NCBI RefSeq assembly: GCF_040712315.1
Contig: NC_134017.1
Span: 81,828,548 to 81,892,547, forward strand
Origin: Castanea sativa
Taxonomy: Eukaryota > Streptophyta > Magnoliopsida > Fagales > Fagaceae
DNA length: 64,000 nucleotides
Direction of reading: 5' to 3'
Below the pieces are notes generated by a model. That model was not told where the DNA came from, ran no database searches, and worked only from the letters and a program-made list of their open reading frames with translations. Shown piece after piece: positions 23,526 through 35,124 of the stretch; the stretch's first letter is position 1; every line of letters begins with the position of its first letter. Made by a program: the position numbers and the translations under genes.

Positions 23526-24151
23526 TGATAAGGATAATTTTGTAGTTAAACCATGACAAGGAAAAAAGGCGATGAACCCAATGGTCCCGTCAGCGGCGCT
23601 TACCACAAGTGACATCATCATGAAGTCTACAGCTTCACAATGGCTGACGACCCTAACAAAGGGACTACGCCAAAAGCTGACGACCCTAATAAAGGGACGA
23701 CTCGGTAGGCTGACGAGAACAAGCTGAAGAGGGTAAGCGAACCTCCATCTATAGCCTTACTTGATCTCCACGCATACGTGTATAAGGAGAGTTCTTGCGC
23801 CACACGCTTAACCTTAATGAAGGAGACTCCTATAAGGAAAGGAAGTCTAGGAGATATACAAAATCCAAGAGATTCTTTCTTGGAAGGAATGGACTTCTTG
23901 GCCAAGGCACGGATGTCAACCCCACACTACTATAAATACCCCAAAACCCTCATAAATCATGGTACGCATAATTCACCTCAGCTCTAGTATTTTAGAGTTG
24001 TGAAAAAGAGATTTCTCTAACTTTTCCGTCGGAGAGTATTTGGCCAGTACCACACCGGTACTCCTCTTAAGGATTTTAGCTTTTGTGTTGTGCAAGTTCT
24101 CTATCGAGAGCACGTGAAAACCGTGTGACTTACTGATGATTTTCGGCATCA
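23526..24151 (+). repeat. 3' LTR of the Tat-type element
   Basis: Begins TGATAAGGATAATTTTG and ends GGCATCA, with a TATA box (ACTATAAATACC) at about 23930. It contains a local duplication of GCTGACGACCCTAA near 23643-23700, absent from the 5' LTR. Confidence 0.9.
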
Positions 24152-24940
24152 TCTATCACTTTCAATTTTTGAGCTTTGAATCTGGTTAGTTTCAATTGAG
24201 CTATTAGGTGAGATTGTGAGAACTTGTGCTCAACCTATTCTCTTAAATTTTATGTGTGGTCCTCTTTGGTGTTGTAGCTAAAACAATATAGAGTCCTAAT
24301 TTTTGTAAATTGAGAGAAAAAGAGACTAACCTCGGGTTTTTTGTTGTTTGAGATAGCCTTTGTGCCAAGGTTGTCAAAATTGGGATCTTACGTAAGATTG
24401 TGGGAGGTATATCATAAAAAGTAACAATTATAAATTGCACACACATATCCATTATAATTATTCTGATGAAGTAATGAGAAGAAAAAAAAAACTTTGTAAG
24501 AATATTATAGAATAAAATTTGATATAGAATGTGTATTTCTCTTTCTTCTTAATTCTAAAATAAAATACACATCCCATGATAATGGTAGTGGCCCCTTAGA
24601 TTCTTTTATTTCCTTCTCTTACAAATGTTTTGTCAATCTCATGTCTTTTATTTTGGTAATAGTGAAATAGTGCATTTCATTAGTCCTTATTTGGTTAGTT
24701 ATATTAGTCCTTAATTTTTTTATCTTTAGTTTTTAATACTAAAATGTGGGTATGCTAAAAGACATGAAGAAGAGATAAATGTATAGTATAAGCTTAGGTA
24801 ATTAATTCTTCTAAAAAAAAGCGTAGGTAATTAATGAGAGATTAATGAGGTAATAGTAAAAATAACTTAATGTGATATTTTGAGTAACAACAAAAAAAAC
24901 TTAATGAGAAGAGGTAAAAGACCGAATAAGAAGAGATTAA
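24152..24940. other. intergenic DNA with a scrap of the GTTGTCAAAAT repeat family
   Basis: CAAGGTTGTCAAAATTGGGATCTTACG at about 24377-24403 matches the end of the MITE at 29222-29733. The rest is AT-rich without a recognised feature. Confidence 0.5.
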
Positions 24941-24944
24941 TGAG

Positions 24945-25245
24945 ATGATAACCACTATTTTCCTTCCAGCATCTTTTAATTCTATGCTACCACCTAGGAT
25001 TCAAAGTAAATACAAATTAGAAAATTACAAAGTGCTTGACATGCGTTGAGTAAGTTAGCTACCAAAGTGGGGACACCTGCAAGCATGTACGCCACACACA
25101 CATATTGATTTTTTTTTTGGTAAATACACACATATTAATACAAACATATCTGTTTATGAATTTTCACATGTGAAATCATTTTAATCTTATCCATAGAAGA
25201 TTGAAAGAAGCAATAAAAGATATTTCAAGTTACATATTACACTAT
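24945..25245. repeat. dispersed duplication, copy A
   Basis: Matches 28432-28700 in the same orientation over most of its length. Shared words include CTACCACCTAGGATTCAAAG, GTTAGCTAC and GCAAGCATGTACGCCA. It carries a small insertion of T-rich DNA relative to copy B. Confidence 0.8.
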
Positions 25246-25249
25246 TAGC

Positions 25250-25440
25250 TTACTAATGATTGCGGAATCTTCCCCTGTATTTGGTTGTGACTGAAGTCCA
25301 AACTCAACAAATTGCATCCTTGAATTAATGATTTAGGCAAGTTTCCTTGAAAGCAATTGTGCATATTAGACTCCTTGAACCTATCCCTTGACATATGAAA
25401 TTTCTTAGCCAAGACGTTGTTCTCATCAAGCATCTTCAAT
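25250..25440 (-). pseudogene. fragment of an LRR receptor-like gene
   Basis: The minus-strand frame carries one and a half leucine-rich repeats: NCFQGNLPKSLIQGCNLLSL then DFSHNQIQGKIPQSL. This is the plant extracellular LRR pattern (LxxLxxLxLSxNxxxGxIPxxL) of receptor-like proteins and kinases. Only about 60 residues survive; no signal peptide, membrane segment or kinase is present. The sequence just downstream on this strand is copy A of the dispersed duplication. A second copy of that DNA at 28432-28700 has no recognisable LRR next to it. Confidence 0.6.
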
Positions 25441-25511
25441 AATATTTGAACTATAACAATGTCAAGGTCGTATTGTGAATCCTATCCAGGCAAAGCACTT
25501 AGTTCGTAATG

Positions 25512-25535
25512 ATTTTTTTTTTTTTTTTTTTTTTT
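25512..25535. repeat. poly-T tract
   Basis: A homopolymer T run between the LRR scrap and the following dispersed repeat. Confidence 0.9.
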
Positions 25536-25559
25536 TGTGTCATGTATATACAACAATGT

Positions 25560-25912
25560 TAGTTAGGTAGATGTCATCGAATGATTGAAAGTAAATGACA
25601 TCGTTTTTGGTCTATGTGTATTTGACATGGGATGGCATGAAGGGCTATGAGTAGGTATATATAAAGAGGTAGAAGTGTAAGGGGTGAAAATGGTGAATTA
25701 AAATGCAAAGATTTTTATGTGTATGTGTGAGGGAAGAAAACTCTTGAAACGTTGAACTAAAGGATATAAAGAATATTTATTTTTTAATTAGAAAAATTTT
25801 GAAATATTGAACTAAATGAAACAAAAAGTTAATATTTAATTTTTTTCTTATCTCTGATTTGACACTTAAGAATATTTCAATTCTCTTTGCATAGAATGCG
25901 CCACTTATCTTA
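25560..25912. repeat. dispersed repeat, copy 1 (partner in MYB-CC intron)
   Basis: Collinear with 32670-33010. Shared words include GGTGAAAATGGTGAATTAAA, GTATGTGTGAG, AAGAATATTTATTTTTTAAT and GAATATTTCAATTC. The two copies are about 7 kb apart in the same orientation. Confidence 0.8.
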
Positions 25913-26709
25913 TGACCTACACTACATAGGTTATCAATACTATTATTGTTATCCACGGTTTCCACACCAGTGTTTAATCAAATCATGTTAAAGCAAAAAA
26001 TTAAGAAATATTCCTGCGTTACTGCGAAATCTGTCAAATGCAAATCTAGCAACTCTATTTGTTATTTTTTGTAAATATCCCAAACTAATATGAACATCCA
26101 TGACCTTTTGCAATATGCAGTCATTTGATAACCACAAACCACAATGGTTATAAAGTAATTCCAAAAAAATTATATGGTGTCCCCGTAAAGCTTTCAAATC
26201 TTCATTGTCCAACTTTGCTTCAATTATCATATTATTATAGCCAAATTTTGTGGTTTATTTTTATATGATTTTCAACAATTAAAATGAGGAAAAAATAATT
26301 CATTTCACATGCAAAATTAAAATTTAACCAACATTTAGAAAAATATTTGCAAGCTAAGTGAATAAACCACAGCCAAAAGCACTTATGAGCACTCCTAAAA
26401 TCGATTGAAACAAAGACTTATTTATCCACAAATTGTGATGATCTAGACATAATCTTTGGCAACAAAACTAAGAAATTAAAATTGTAAATATAATCACGTT
26501 CCTATTTATATTCACAAATCAGATCACACCTTCTGTAGACCTAACAATAATGAGCTCTAGGAGGCTTGCATGTAAAACACATGTAACAGTTTCTTAATTT
26601 TGCACCATTTCAGAAATTAAGTATCTAGGAACACACAGTTATATTTAGAGTAAAGTCTTAGTAATGCGTTCAACAATGACAACAATAGATTTTCTTATAT
26701 ATTGAAATA
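25913..26709. other. intergenic DNA, nothing recognised
   Basis: AT-rich. The minus-strand frame 25988-26230 has no domain I recognise. Confidence 0.5.
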
Positions 26710-28265
26710 TACTTCCTTTGTCCCAGTTTGTTTGTCCTCTATTCTATTTTGGGATGTCTCAAAATATTCTCTTATTTCTAAAAATAAAAACCATTAATTT
26801 AATAATGTTTCTATTATACCCCTACTTTATTTTCAAAACTATTTGAAAAGAAAACTAACAAATATTTTAAAAAAATCAATTTGATTAGGGCACCTTTTTA
26901 GTTGCCTCATTAAGAATAACTCTTTTTTTTTAAAAAAAAGTTGATAAATTGATTTAAGGGTAGTTTTGTAAACTTATACATTTTTATAAGGTAGATAAGT
27001 AGGGGTGTGCGCGGTTTGGTAGGGGCGGTTTTTTTTCCAAATTTATTACCGAACCGATAGAGATTGATTTTTTCATAATTGGAATCGATGCACACCGTTG
27101 GAGGTCGGTTTTCCTACCTATAGCGGTGCGGTTTTTTGCGGTGCGGTTTAGTCGAATTGGTCGGTTTGAAAATTAAAAAAAAAAAAAACTGTTTTTTTTA
27201 ATAATAATAAAATTGGGCTTTCAAGCCCAATATCAATATATCAACCTGTTGAAGAAACCAGTGCCAAATAATTCAAGAAACCAGTGCCAACTTAGTCACA
27301 CATAAAACAGAAGCAAAAGAAAAGTCAAATTAAAAAAAAAAAAGTAAAAATGCCAAATAATATTTTCTACTTCCAGCCAACACACAACATATTCCAAAAT
27401 GATATGTCTATGATACACACGACACTCAGAGAGTCATAATCCTCACCAAATACAAAACAGTAAAACACTCTCAAACACAAAGACAAATACAAACACAAAC
27501 ACAAGCTCTCACCAATAAATCAAAATCATAAACTTCACTTCTCTCACAAGCCTAAAAGGTCAAAACCCATTGTACCATATTTTACAACCCCGAAAAACTA
27601 TGAAGTACATGAGATTTTCCATGCTTCAGAATCATTAAGAATCATTCATGCTTTCAGGTAGAGGCTTACTGTTGGTTGTCGTGACTGGTGAGCAAGACGA
27701 GAGCTCAGGCAAACGGTGAGAGCCCAAGCGAGCGTCGATGCGTCAGCATCAGACGAGAGGCGAGTGAGAGAGAGTGAGTTAAAGGATAGAGTAGACAAAA
27801 GAATGAATTTATATGATCCAGAATCTGAAAACCTAAAGCCAAAAGCACTGTTTTGCTTTTTTTTTTTTTTTAATAACACCCATATGAGTCATACAACGTC
27901 ATTTTATTAAAAGAAAATTACAATTAGAAGTTCAGAATCTGTGAAACGACACCATATCTAAACGGGGGGGGGGGGGGGAGAAAAACGAATACTGGGTCTA
28001 GTATCGGTTCGGTTTGGTGTAGATCGGGTGTGGTATCATTTGATCCGATGACTGCACTGCACCGGCGTCGGAACGAGGTTCGCCCTCCAAATGCCGGCCT
28101 CGGCTCAATTGGTTGGCGCTGTTGTTGGGATGGTGTCGTCGGCGCTAGTCGATTGGGTCGGCTCCGGTAAGTATTTGCTCACCCCTATATACAAAACAAT
28201 AAATGATGTTCCCTTAAAAAGTTTGACTTTTCAAACAAGACAAACAAATTGGGACGGAGGGAGTA
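26710..28265. mobile_element. Stowaway-type MITE interrupted by a second element
   Basis: The left end is TA-CTTCCTTTGTCCCAGTTTG at 26710. The right end is CAAATTGGGACGGAGGGAG-TA, ending 28265. These are inverted copies of the Stowaway terminal repeat (CTCCCTCCGTCCC) flanked by TA target sites. The element's own DNA is the outer part only; 27000-28187 is a later insertion. Confidence 0.8.
27000..28187. mobile_element. TAGGGGTG-ended element nested in the Stowaway MITE
   Basis: The ends are inverted: TAGGGGTGTGC at 27000 and GCTCACCCCTA ending 28187. Inside are GC-rich sub-terminal regions with GGTGCGGTTTTT words and a poly-G run at about 27964-27978. Its centre has no transposase frame. The ends resemble those of hAT-like elements, but no 8-bp target duplication was found, so the class is uncertain. 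Confidence 0.6.
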
Positions 28266-28336
28266 GCAATGTAATACTTACAATTGACTAATTTATCCAA
28301 AAATAAAATTAATAATAAAAACAGTAGGTAAGATGT

Positions 28337-28431
28337 TGCAATTGGCCTTTGGCTCAAGTGGTAGAGGGATGACTGATGAGGTATTAGGTAGTACTTAGCT
28401 ACAAATCTTGCTTAACAAACATATGCTGAAG
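28337..28431 (+). repeat. possible SINE fragment
   Basis: TGGCTCAAGTGGTAGAGGG resembles a pol III A box as in tRNA-derived SINEs, followed by a weak B-box-like CTACAAATCTTGC. Boundaries were not established. Confidence 0.3.
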
Positions 28432-28700
28432 ATGATGATCACTATTTTCATTCCAGCATCAGTTTTTTAGTTCCAAGCTACCACCTAGGATTCAAAGCAA
28501 ATTCAAATTAGTAAATTACAACATGCTTGACATGGGTTGAATAAGTTAGCTACAAAAGCTGGGACACTTGCAAGCATGTACGCCATGCACACATATTGAA
28601 ACAAATATATGTCTATGAAATGTTCACATGTGAAGTCATTTAATCTTATCTGTAGAAGAAAGAAGCAATAAAATATACATGACACTATTAGCTTACTGCA
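28432..28700. repeat. dispersed duplication, copy B
   Basis: The partner of 24945-25245. The alignment runs from the CACTATTTTCATTCCAGCAT word to the AATAAAATATACATGACACTATTAGCTTACT end. Confidence 0.8.
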
Positions 28701-29221
28701 TCAACAAAACACATGCTCTTCAAACTGCAAACAAAATGAACTCCAAGGTCCACAACATATGAAATGCCCTAACAAATTGGAAACTTTATATAGATGCAAC
28801 ATCAAGGTAAAAAGTAGCATCTTCAATGTGCTCTAATATCCAAAGACAAAGGTGAATAAATAATATTAGAATAGATCAACTAAATGTTGGACAAAAAGTA
28901 ATCACATATCAAGTTAATACCATCACTAAATTCAAAGCAATTGTAATATTGAACTATACTCAGTGCCTTTCAAACGGTACGTTGAGGCAGAGCAAGAGTG
29001 ATAGAAAAATCGAAAACAAAAGTCAACACACTGTATCGTCTACCAGATGCTAATAAATGGTTTGAGAGGTAGAATGCTCAGACAATGTAAATGTCAACCT
29101 AAAACCAAAAACACTACCACGTTTAGAATATAAAAAAACACTCCCACACTGCCACAATTCTACACTCCCACGTTTAGATTAAAAAAAACACTCCAATGCC
29201 ACGGAAATACACTCCCACGCA
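28701..29221. other. intergenic DNA, nothing recognised
   Basis: AT-rich. From about 29100 it holds repeats of a CACTCCCACGTTTAGATTAAAAAA-like word, into which the following MITE is inserted. Confidence 0.5.
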
Positions 29222-29733
29222 TGGTTGTCAAAATCACGATTTGGATCTTATGATTTTACGATCCCCTAACCAAAATGATCCGGATCTTTTAAAGATCTTT
29301 GCGATCATTTAGGATCGGTGGGAATGTATGATTTTTATGATCTCCAACGATCGTGGTTTCTTATAATCTTCTTTAACTTGATAGAATGCTCAGTTGGACC
29401 CAAATGAAAAATAACATCCTAATAGACTAAGTTTTGCTATTCTAATGTAGAGAGATAGAGTGTCAGTTAGACCCAAATGAAAAATAACATCCCAATAGTG
29501 TCACGTTTTGAGGTTTTTGGTCTCTTTAAATGATGCTTACAAATGAATGTAGTGATGTATGATAATTACATCAAATGGATGCAAATATTTGTTTTTTATT
29601 TTTTTATTTTTTATAAATGAATTTATAATTTATGTGATTATTTAAGATGCCAATGTATTTTTTTTCTCAAATAATATAGGATCTTACGATCCTATTTCAC
29701 GATCCACAATCCCACCAATTTAGACAACCTTGC
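29222..29733. mobile_element. MITE with GTTGTCAAAAT ends
   Basis: The left end ATGGTTGTCAAAATCACGAT and the right end, ATTTAGACAACCTTG ending 29733, are inverted relative to each other. Both sub-terminal regions are rich in GATC-containing words (ACGATCC, AGGATC). It lies within a direct repeat of CACTCCCACG. There is no coding frame. A related inverted copy ends at 30731 and a scrap lies at 24377. Confidence 0.65.
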
Positions 29734-30390
29734 TCGAACGTATAGATTAAAAAGAAACACTCCCACCCACCCACCCACCCCAAAAAAAAACACCCCACAT
29801 ACCACGTTTAGATTTAAGAATGTAAAGAGAAAAAAAAGAAAACCCAATCCCTAATATAACTCAAATACCCCAAACTTAAAGCATTTTTACCCAAATTCCT
29901 TAATCAAAATCAAATTTAACTCAAACACCTAAATTGACATCAATCCAACCAGATATAAGTATATAACCAAATCCATAAATTTTAACAATGAAAAAAAAAA
30001 ACTTTACCGTGGGGGTCACAAGAGTCGGATGGTGGTGGGAGATTGGACTTTGGTTGGCATACGGCTTAGTGAATTCCCTTTCTCTCTATCCTAGCCTTTT
30101 TTTTTTGGGTTGTACCAAAACGGTTCTCCCTCTTACGAACTCCATCTCTCTCCTTCTCTACCTCTAAATTTCAAGGGTGTTTTATTTTTATTTTTTTACA
30201 TTGAAAAACATTAAATAGTGTTTTAAAGTTGTGAAACAGTAAAATTTATTGCTTTTTTACTTAAACGTGACAAAATTTTAGATAGTTTTTTTCCTACATG
30301 GCAGCACAGCCTTAATTGCAGGAAAAGACTTCTGCTATTATATATGATATGATATTGATTGATGATTGATTACCATACATCACTATATCC
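29734..30390. other. intergenic DNA between inverted MITE copies
   Basis: AT-rich with simple-sequence CACCCACCC and poly-A stretches. No gene supported. Confidence 0.5.
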
Positions 30391-30407
30391 ATTTGTAAGC
30401 ATAATTT

Positions 30408-30731
30408 AAAGAGGTCAAAACCTCAAATCATGACACTCTAGTAGAAAGTTATTTTTCATTTAGGTCTAATTGACACTCTATCTCTCTACCTTAGAATATG
30501 AAAACTGAGTCTATTGGGATGTTATTTTTCATTTGAATCCAATTGAGTCTTCTGTCAAGTTAAAGAAGATTATAAGAAATCAGGATTATTTGGGATTATC
30601 AAAATCGTACAATCCTACCGATCCTGAAAGATTGTAGCGATCCTACCAAAGATTCTTGAAAGATCTGGATCGTTTTGTGTAGGTGGGATCGTAAAATCGT
30701 AGGATCTAGATTGGAATTTTGACAACCATGC
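30408..30731. repeat. inverted partial copy of the GTTGTCAAAAT MITE
   Basis: The reverse complement of this block aligns with 29222-29520, ending AATTTTGACAACCATG. Both copies hold the same unusual internal words ATGACACTCT and ATTTTTCATTT. With 29222-29520 it could form a long stem enclosing about 0.9 kb. Confidence 0.75.
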
Positions 30732-30894
30732 TTTGTGCCACTATGTAATCTTCCTAATTTTTTTAGTGAAACTTTTTTCTTGTTGCTGCCCATGGACACT
30801 TTAAACCTTATATTTTTTTTATTAAAAAAAAACCCAAAAGTTAAATGAAATATAAGGAAAAACAAAAAAAGTATATGACAAAAATAAGTTTTTA

Positions 30895-31045
30895 TAGGTG
30901 TGTTTGAGACTAGCTTATAAGCTAGCTTTTTGCTTTTTAGTTTTTATGTACAACTTTATTAAACCTTTTTTTTTTTTTTTTCATTTTTTTTAAAGTACAA
31001 GTATATATTACCACACTTTCAGCAAAAAATTAAATAAGTTCTTCA
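30895..31045. repeat. dispersed MITE-like repeat, copy 3
   Basis: TGTGTTTGAGACTAGCTTATAAGCTAGC and TTACCACACTTTCAGCAAAAA match the two copies in the DUF547 intron (7490-7806). Confidence 0.7.
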
Positions 31046-31328
31046 CAAAAATAAACAAAGCCAAGTCTTCAACTTTTGGTTGAAAAGTTTCTAAAGAAAA
31101 AACTTATGGTTGAAAAATTAAAGGAAAAAAAAAACCTTTTATAACATCCTTTTGTTTAGGACTTTATAATTTATAAAGGAAAATTTATTAAGTAGTTCGA
31201 GAGTACACTCTCCTCTCTCACGTGGGGGTGAGCCCCATGGTAGGTGGGACCCACCTCTATGCGAGAGGGAGGGAATATATTTCCGGAATACCCAATAATA
31301 ACACTTTATAGATGCACTCTCTTCTACA

Positions 31329-31331
<3 letters not shown>

Positions 31332-31371
<40 letters not shown>
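31332..31371. repeat. (GA)n microsatellite
   Basis: An uninterrupted run of AG dinucleotides of about 40 bp. Confidence 0.95.
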
Positions 31372-31373
<2 letters not shown>

Positions 31374-32022
31374 GGACCAACATGCTATGCTTGTGTGGCT
31401 TAACATAAATGTAATAATAATAAATATTACACTATAACTTTAAAATTTTATATAGAATTTCAATGATTGTTATCATATCATTAATAGACAAATTTTTGAA
31501 CTCTAACTCGTGATGGATGTGATTGATTATTGTAAAAGTTCTCGTCATTTTTTTTTAGATCTCTAAATCAATTGAAATTGACATAATTGAACGTCATACG
31601 TGGAGTTGCAGAAGGGTGGCTGACTTTTAAGTTCACATGGGTGACTGGAAATTGAAGGATGAATTTGGATTACGTGAACATCTAAAGGAAACTATAAAAA
31701 TTTGGAAAACTAGGACCATACTTGGCTATTCATTATAGACATTCAAATGCAAATTTAGAGTTCAGTTGAAGATTACAATATGAACTACCAATTGAAAAAG
31801 CATCGAGCAAAAACATAACAAACTAGTTCAATGTCCAACTCTCCGACTGAAAGGACTGAATCTCTTCCATTCAAAACACTAAAATGTCAATTGTCAAGAG
31901 ATACAAATTAAACAAATCTCAATTCAGCTACAACTTTACATGGGATTGGCGGATTTACAAGAGCTGGGTCATTGTGGTGATGAAGCAAATGTTGGAGATA
32001 ACAAGCAAAGTAATTGTAGTCA
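31372..32022 (-). other. intergenic DNA and probable 3' UTR of the MYB-CC gene
   Basis: No gene seen. The part nearest 32022 is likely the 3' UTR of the minus-strand MYB-CC gene. The plus-strand frames 31884-32111 and 31940-32350 are shadows of its last exon. Confidence 0.5.
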
Positions 32023-35000
32023 TTACACAGCATTTCCAGCTACTGTCTCATCTAAACAGGATTCTTGTTTCTCTTCCAGACGGAGTCTTTTTGAGCATAC
32101 CTGTGGCTTAGAATCACTACTATCAGTAACCTTATGCTTGGATGACAGAGGTGAAGATGAATCAGATTTAGATTCAGCTGGGTGTGGAGGGGATGCACCA
32201 GCTGATGGAGAAGAAGGCTGCATTTCAGAATCTTGGTGTGTATTAGCCAGCAATGACAAGGTTGGAGGAGAAATTAAGGCAATGCCAGATTTCTGTTGTT
32301 CCTCCAAGATCTTCTGCAAGTACCTTGCATGTTCCTCTATGCGTAACTGAAGGGCCCTTTGGACCTGTGTGAAGGAAAAATCTCAAAACAAAGAATAACA
32401 TGTAGTATGTCTATGAACTGTCATATTGTTAAAACTTACGAGAGATGAAAAGCTAATTCTTCTTTGTTTTTGTATTTATATATACTAGTAAGTTACCCAT
32501 GCGATACATGGATAATGTTGTAATGTTTTATGTAAGATAGTTTTGGAGAATGTTGTATATGTATTATAGCATAATTGTTATAATTGCTGTTGTCACTTAA
32601 TATAAAATACCAGCCCTCCTTCCTTAGTTCTAGTCAACTCATACAGGTTAGTATTAGATGAAACATCAACGTTAGAGCTAGGTACGTATCGTCAAAAGAT
32701 GAAACATTGTTTTTGGTTTGTGTGTATTTGAGATGAGATGGCATTAAGGGCTATGGGTAGGTATATATAAAGGGATAAAAGTACAAGAGGTGAAAATGGT
32801 GAATTAAAATGCAAAGAATTTTGTGTGTATGTGTGAGAGATGAAAAGTCTTGAAACATTAAACCAAAAAATACAAAGAATATTTATTTTTTAATTAGAAA
32901 AGTCTTGAAAATTAAACCAAATGAAATAAAAAAAGTCAATATTTAATTTGTTCTAATCTCTGATGTGGTACTTGAGAATATTTCAATTCCGTTTGTATAG
33001 AATGCACTACTTGGAAAAACCTCATGCTTTCCCACATGAGGTCTATGCTTATATATATATTGATTTTTTCGCCTCTCTCCCTCTCTCTTAATAATAAAAG
33101 AGAAATAAGATTAACAGAATAAAGAAAGGACAAATGGAAAAATATCAAATTAAAAGATTAAGTGATGGAGAGCGAGAGAGTGGGATAGGATCAAAACTCA
33201 GAATGCCAGATTTATAAAAGAAGCATAAAACAAACCTCAAGCTGTTCATGCAGTTGTTTCTGAACTTCAATTTGCATGCGCAGAGCCTCAGTTATGTGCA
33301 TGCTCCTAGGACAAAATAGAAAATTTCACAATTTTATTTTCAACAGAAGAAAAAAGGGAAAATATATATACTGCACACGCATATCAACAGACAATACATA
33401 TTAGGAAACAAAAATGAAAATATTATTGACCCTTTTGTACGTCCATCACTTTCATTGCTAGTTGAAGCTGCTTTTTTTTCTTCAGAGCTAGAAGCCTTCT
33501 TCTCTGGAAAAAAAGAGGACATGACAAAATGTAAACTATCTGCAAAAGAAAGTTTCTTGCCATATTCAAATGCAGTTGTATGCTTTTACATTCTCCTTGA
33601 CAGCTATGCATTAGAGAGAGAGAGAGAGGGACTCTAATCCCCAAATACTCAAAAACAGACCATGGTACAGATCTCAGCATTAGATAATGAACATAATGTT
33701 TCATTCAAGAAATAAAAAGTTTCAAAGATACATGTCATTGATACTAGTTGAGAGATATGAAAGAGTGGCATAATCAAGGATAAGGAATATTATATATACT
33801 GCATTATATGAAATCTAGAATGAGAACCTTCAATGCATAAAATAAATAAATTTGCAAGAGAAAAGAGAATTCCCATGATTTGAAAAAGAAAACTGGATTT
33901 CCACATGGATAGTGTTTGTAAAACTAACTGCTGATAAAAGAAGAAATTAGAATTTAAAAAATTTAACAGAAAGAAAAACCTTAATATATGTTTATTATTG
34001 TTGTTGATATTAAGATCTTGGGTTTGTGAGAGTTGGAAATTAACTCCTAGGAACCTCTATGTGAGGGCTTGACACAACATGTAGGGATATCACTTTGACT
34101 CACAAGTTTAAGCTAATGGGTTAAGTCCAACAATGTTATGTTAACTACTTATTCCTGTTGCTACTATCTGATGTGGTATTTAACCACTTAACAAACCAGA
34201 CCACTCACATGTAAATATTTAAACAAATCTCACCCTCACATGTGAGTCATCTACCAAACCACATCAAGCTATATTCCTGGTTAGCCTCTTCTTTAAACAG
34301 ACAACATTTCTAAACAATCCAAGTGTCGCATGTCACCAAGGTATCATATCAAGGAAATGAGATTAACAGCAATAAGGCTTGATTATCCTTCAAAATTTTA
34401 GCCTTCATGCTTGAAAATAGAATAGTTAATCCATAAAAAGCATTAAAAGGATCTACTATGCTCTTCCAAGCATGTTTGATACAACTTTTTTCTCAAATGC
34501 AATCAATTTGTAAGAGATTTCGATTTACATATCTTCTCTAATTTTTTCTGTATATTTTATTTTATTTTTTATTGGTAATTCACGCATGCACCTGGTGGGT
34601 CTTGGATCCGTGATGTCACCCTTCATTCCATTATTGTGGGAGAAGGAGGTGCTAGTTGAGCTACTGCTAATTGGCTACGTTTTCTATAATTCTTGGAGAT
34701 AAGTTATATTCAACACATTATACTTTAAGTGCAAGACTCATAGATAATGCTCCTAAGTTTCTTCTCAAGTTCTTCTCATTCAATATCAAACTTAGTGGTC
34801 AGCTTCTTTGATCTTCCTTGCAATGCCCTAATCAATCCTTACTCAACAAAAGATATCTTCGACAGTAGTGACCAAAAAATTTTGTTAACCGGCCAAAGCT
34901 ATTTATATCCAAAGTTTTAAATCCAATATATGCACCTAGGGTTTCATGTGTGTATACGTATGTATATAAATAGTCAAGATCAAGTTAGAAATGATGCAAG

Positions 35001-35092
35001 TCTTCATCAATTGTTACACTAAAAATCATTTTTTATTAGATTAATATTTTAAGAATCCCCCTATTGGATTATATGGTCTCTTTGTTCTTAAC

Positions 35093-35124
<32 letters not shown>

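Larger units (their letters stand above)
13789..24151 (+). mobile_element. Ty3/gypsy LTR retrotransposon, Tat type, degenerate
   Basis: A full-length element: 5' LTR, gag, protease, RT, RNase H, a second RNase H, integrase, hairpin array, antisense gene, polypurine tract, 3' LTR. Two RNase H domains in series, with the second before integrase, and a long non-pol region before the 3' LTR are hallmarks of the plant Tat lineage (Ogre/Retand/Grande relatives). It is decayed: many in-frame stops and at least two frame changes (gag; protease-to-RT linker), so it cannot make its own proteins. The pentamer ATCAC lies directly before the 5' LTR (13784-13788) and three bases after the apparent 3' LTR end (24155-24159). 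It is a possible but offset target duplication. Confidence 0.9.

Noticed and set aside
31940..32350. 136-residue plus-strand frame opposite the MYB-CC gene
   Set aside because: It is the shadow of the last MYB-CC exon, whose minus-strand protein is in phase with six other exons and matches the family.
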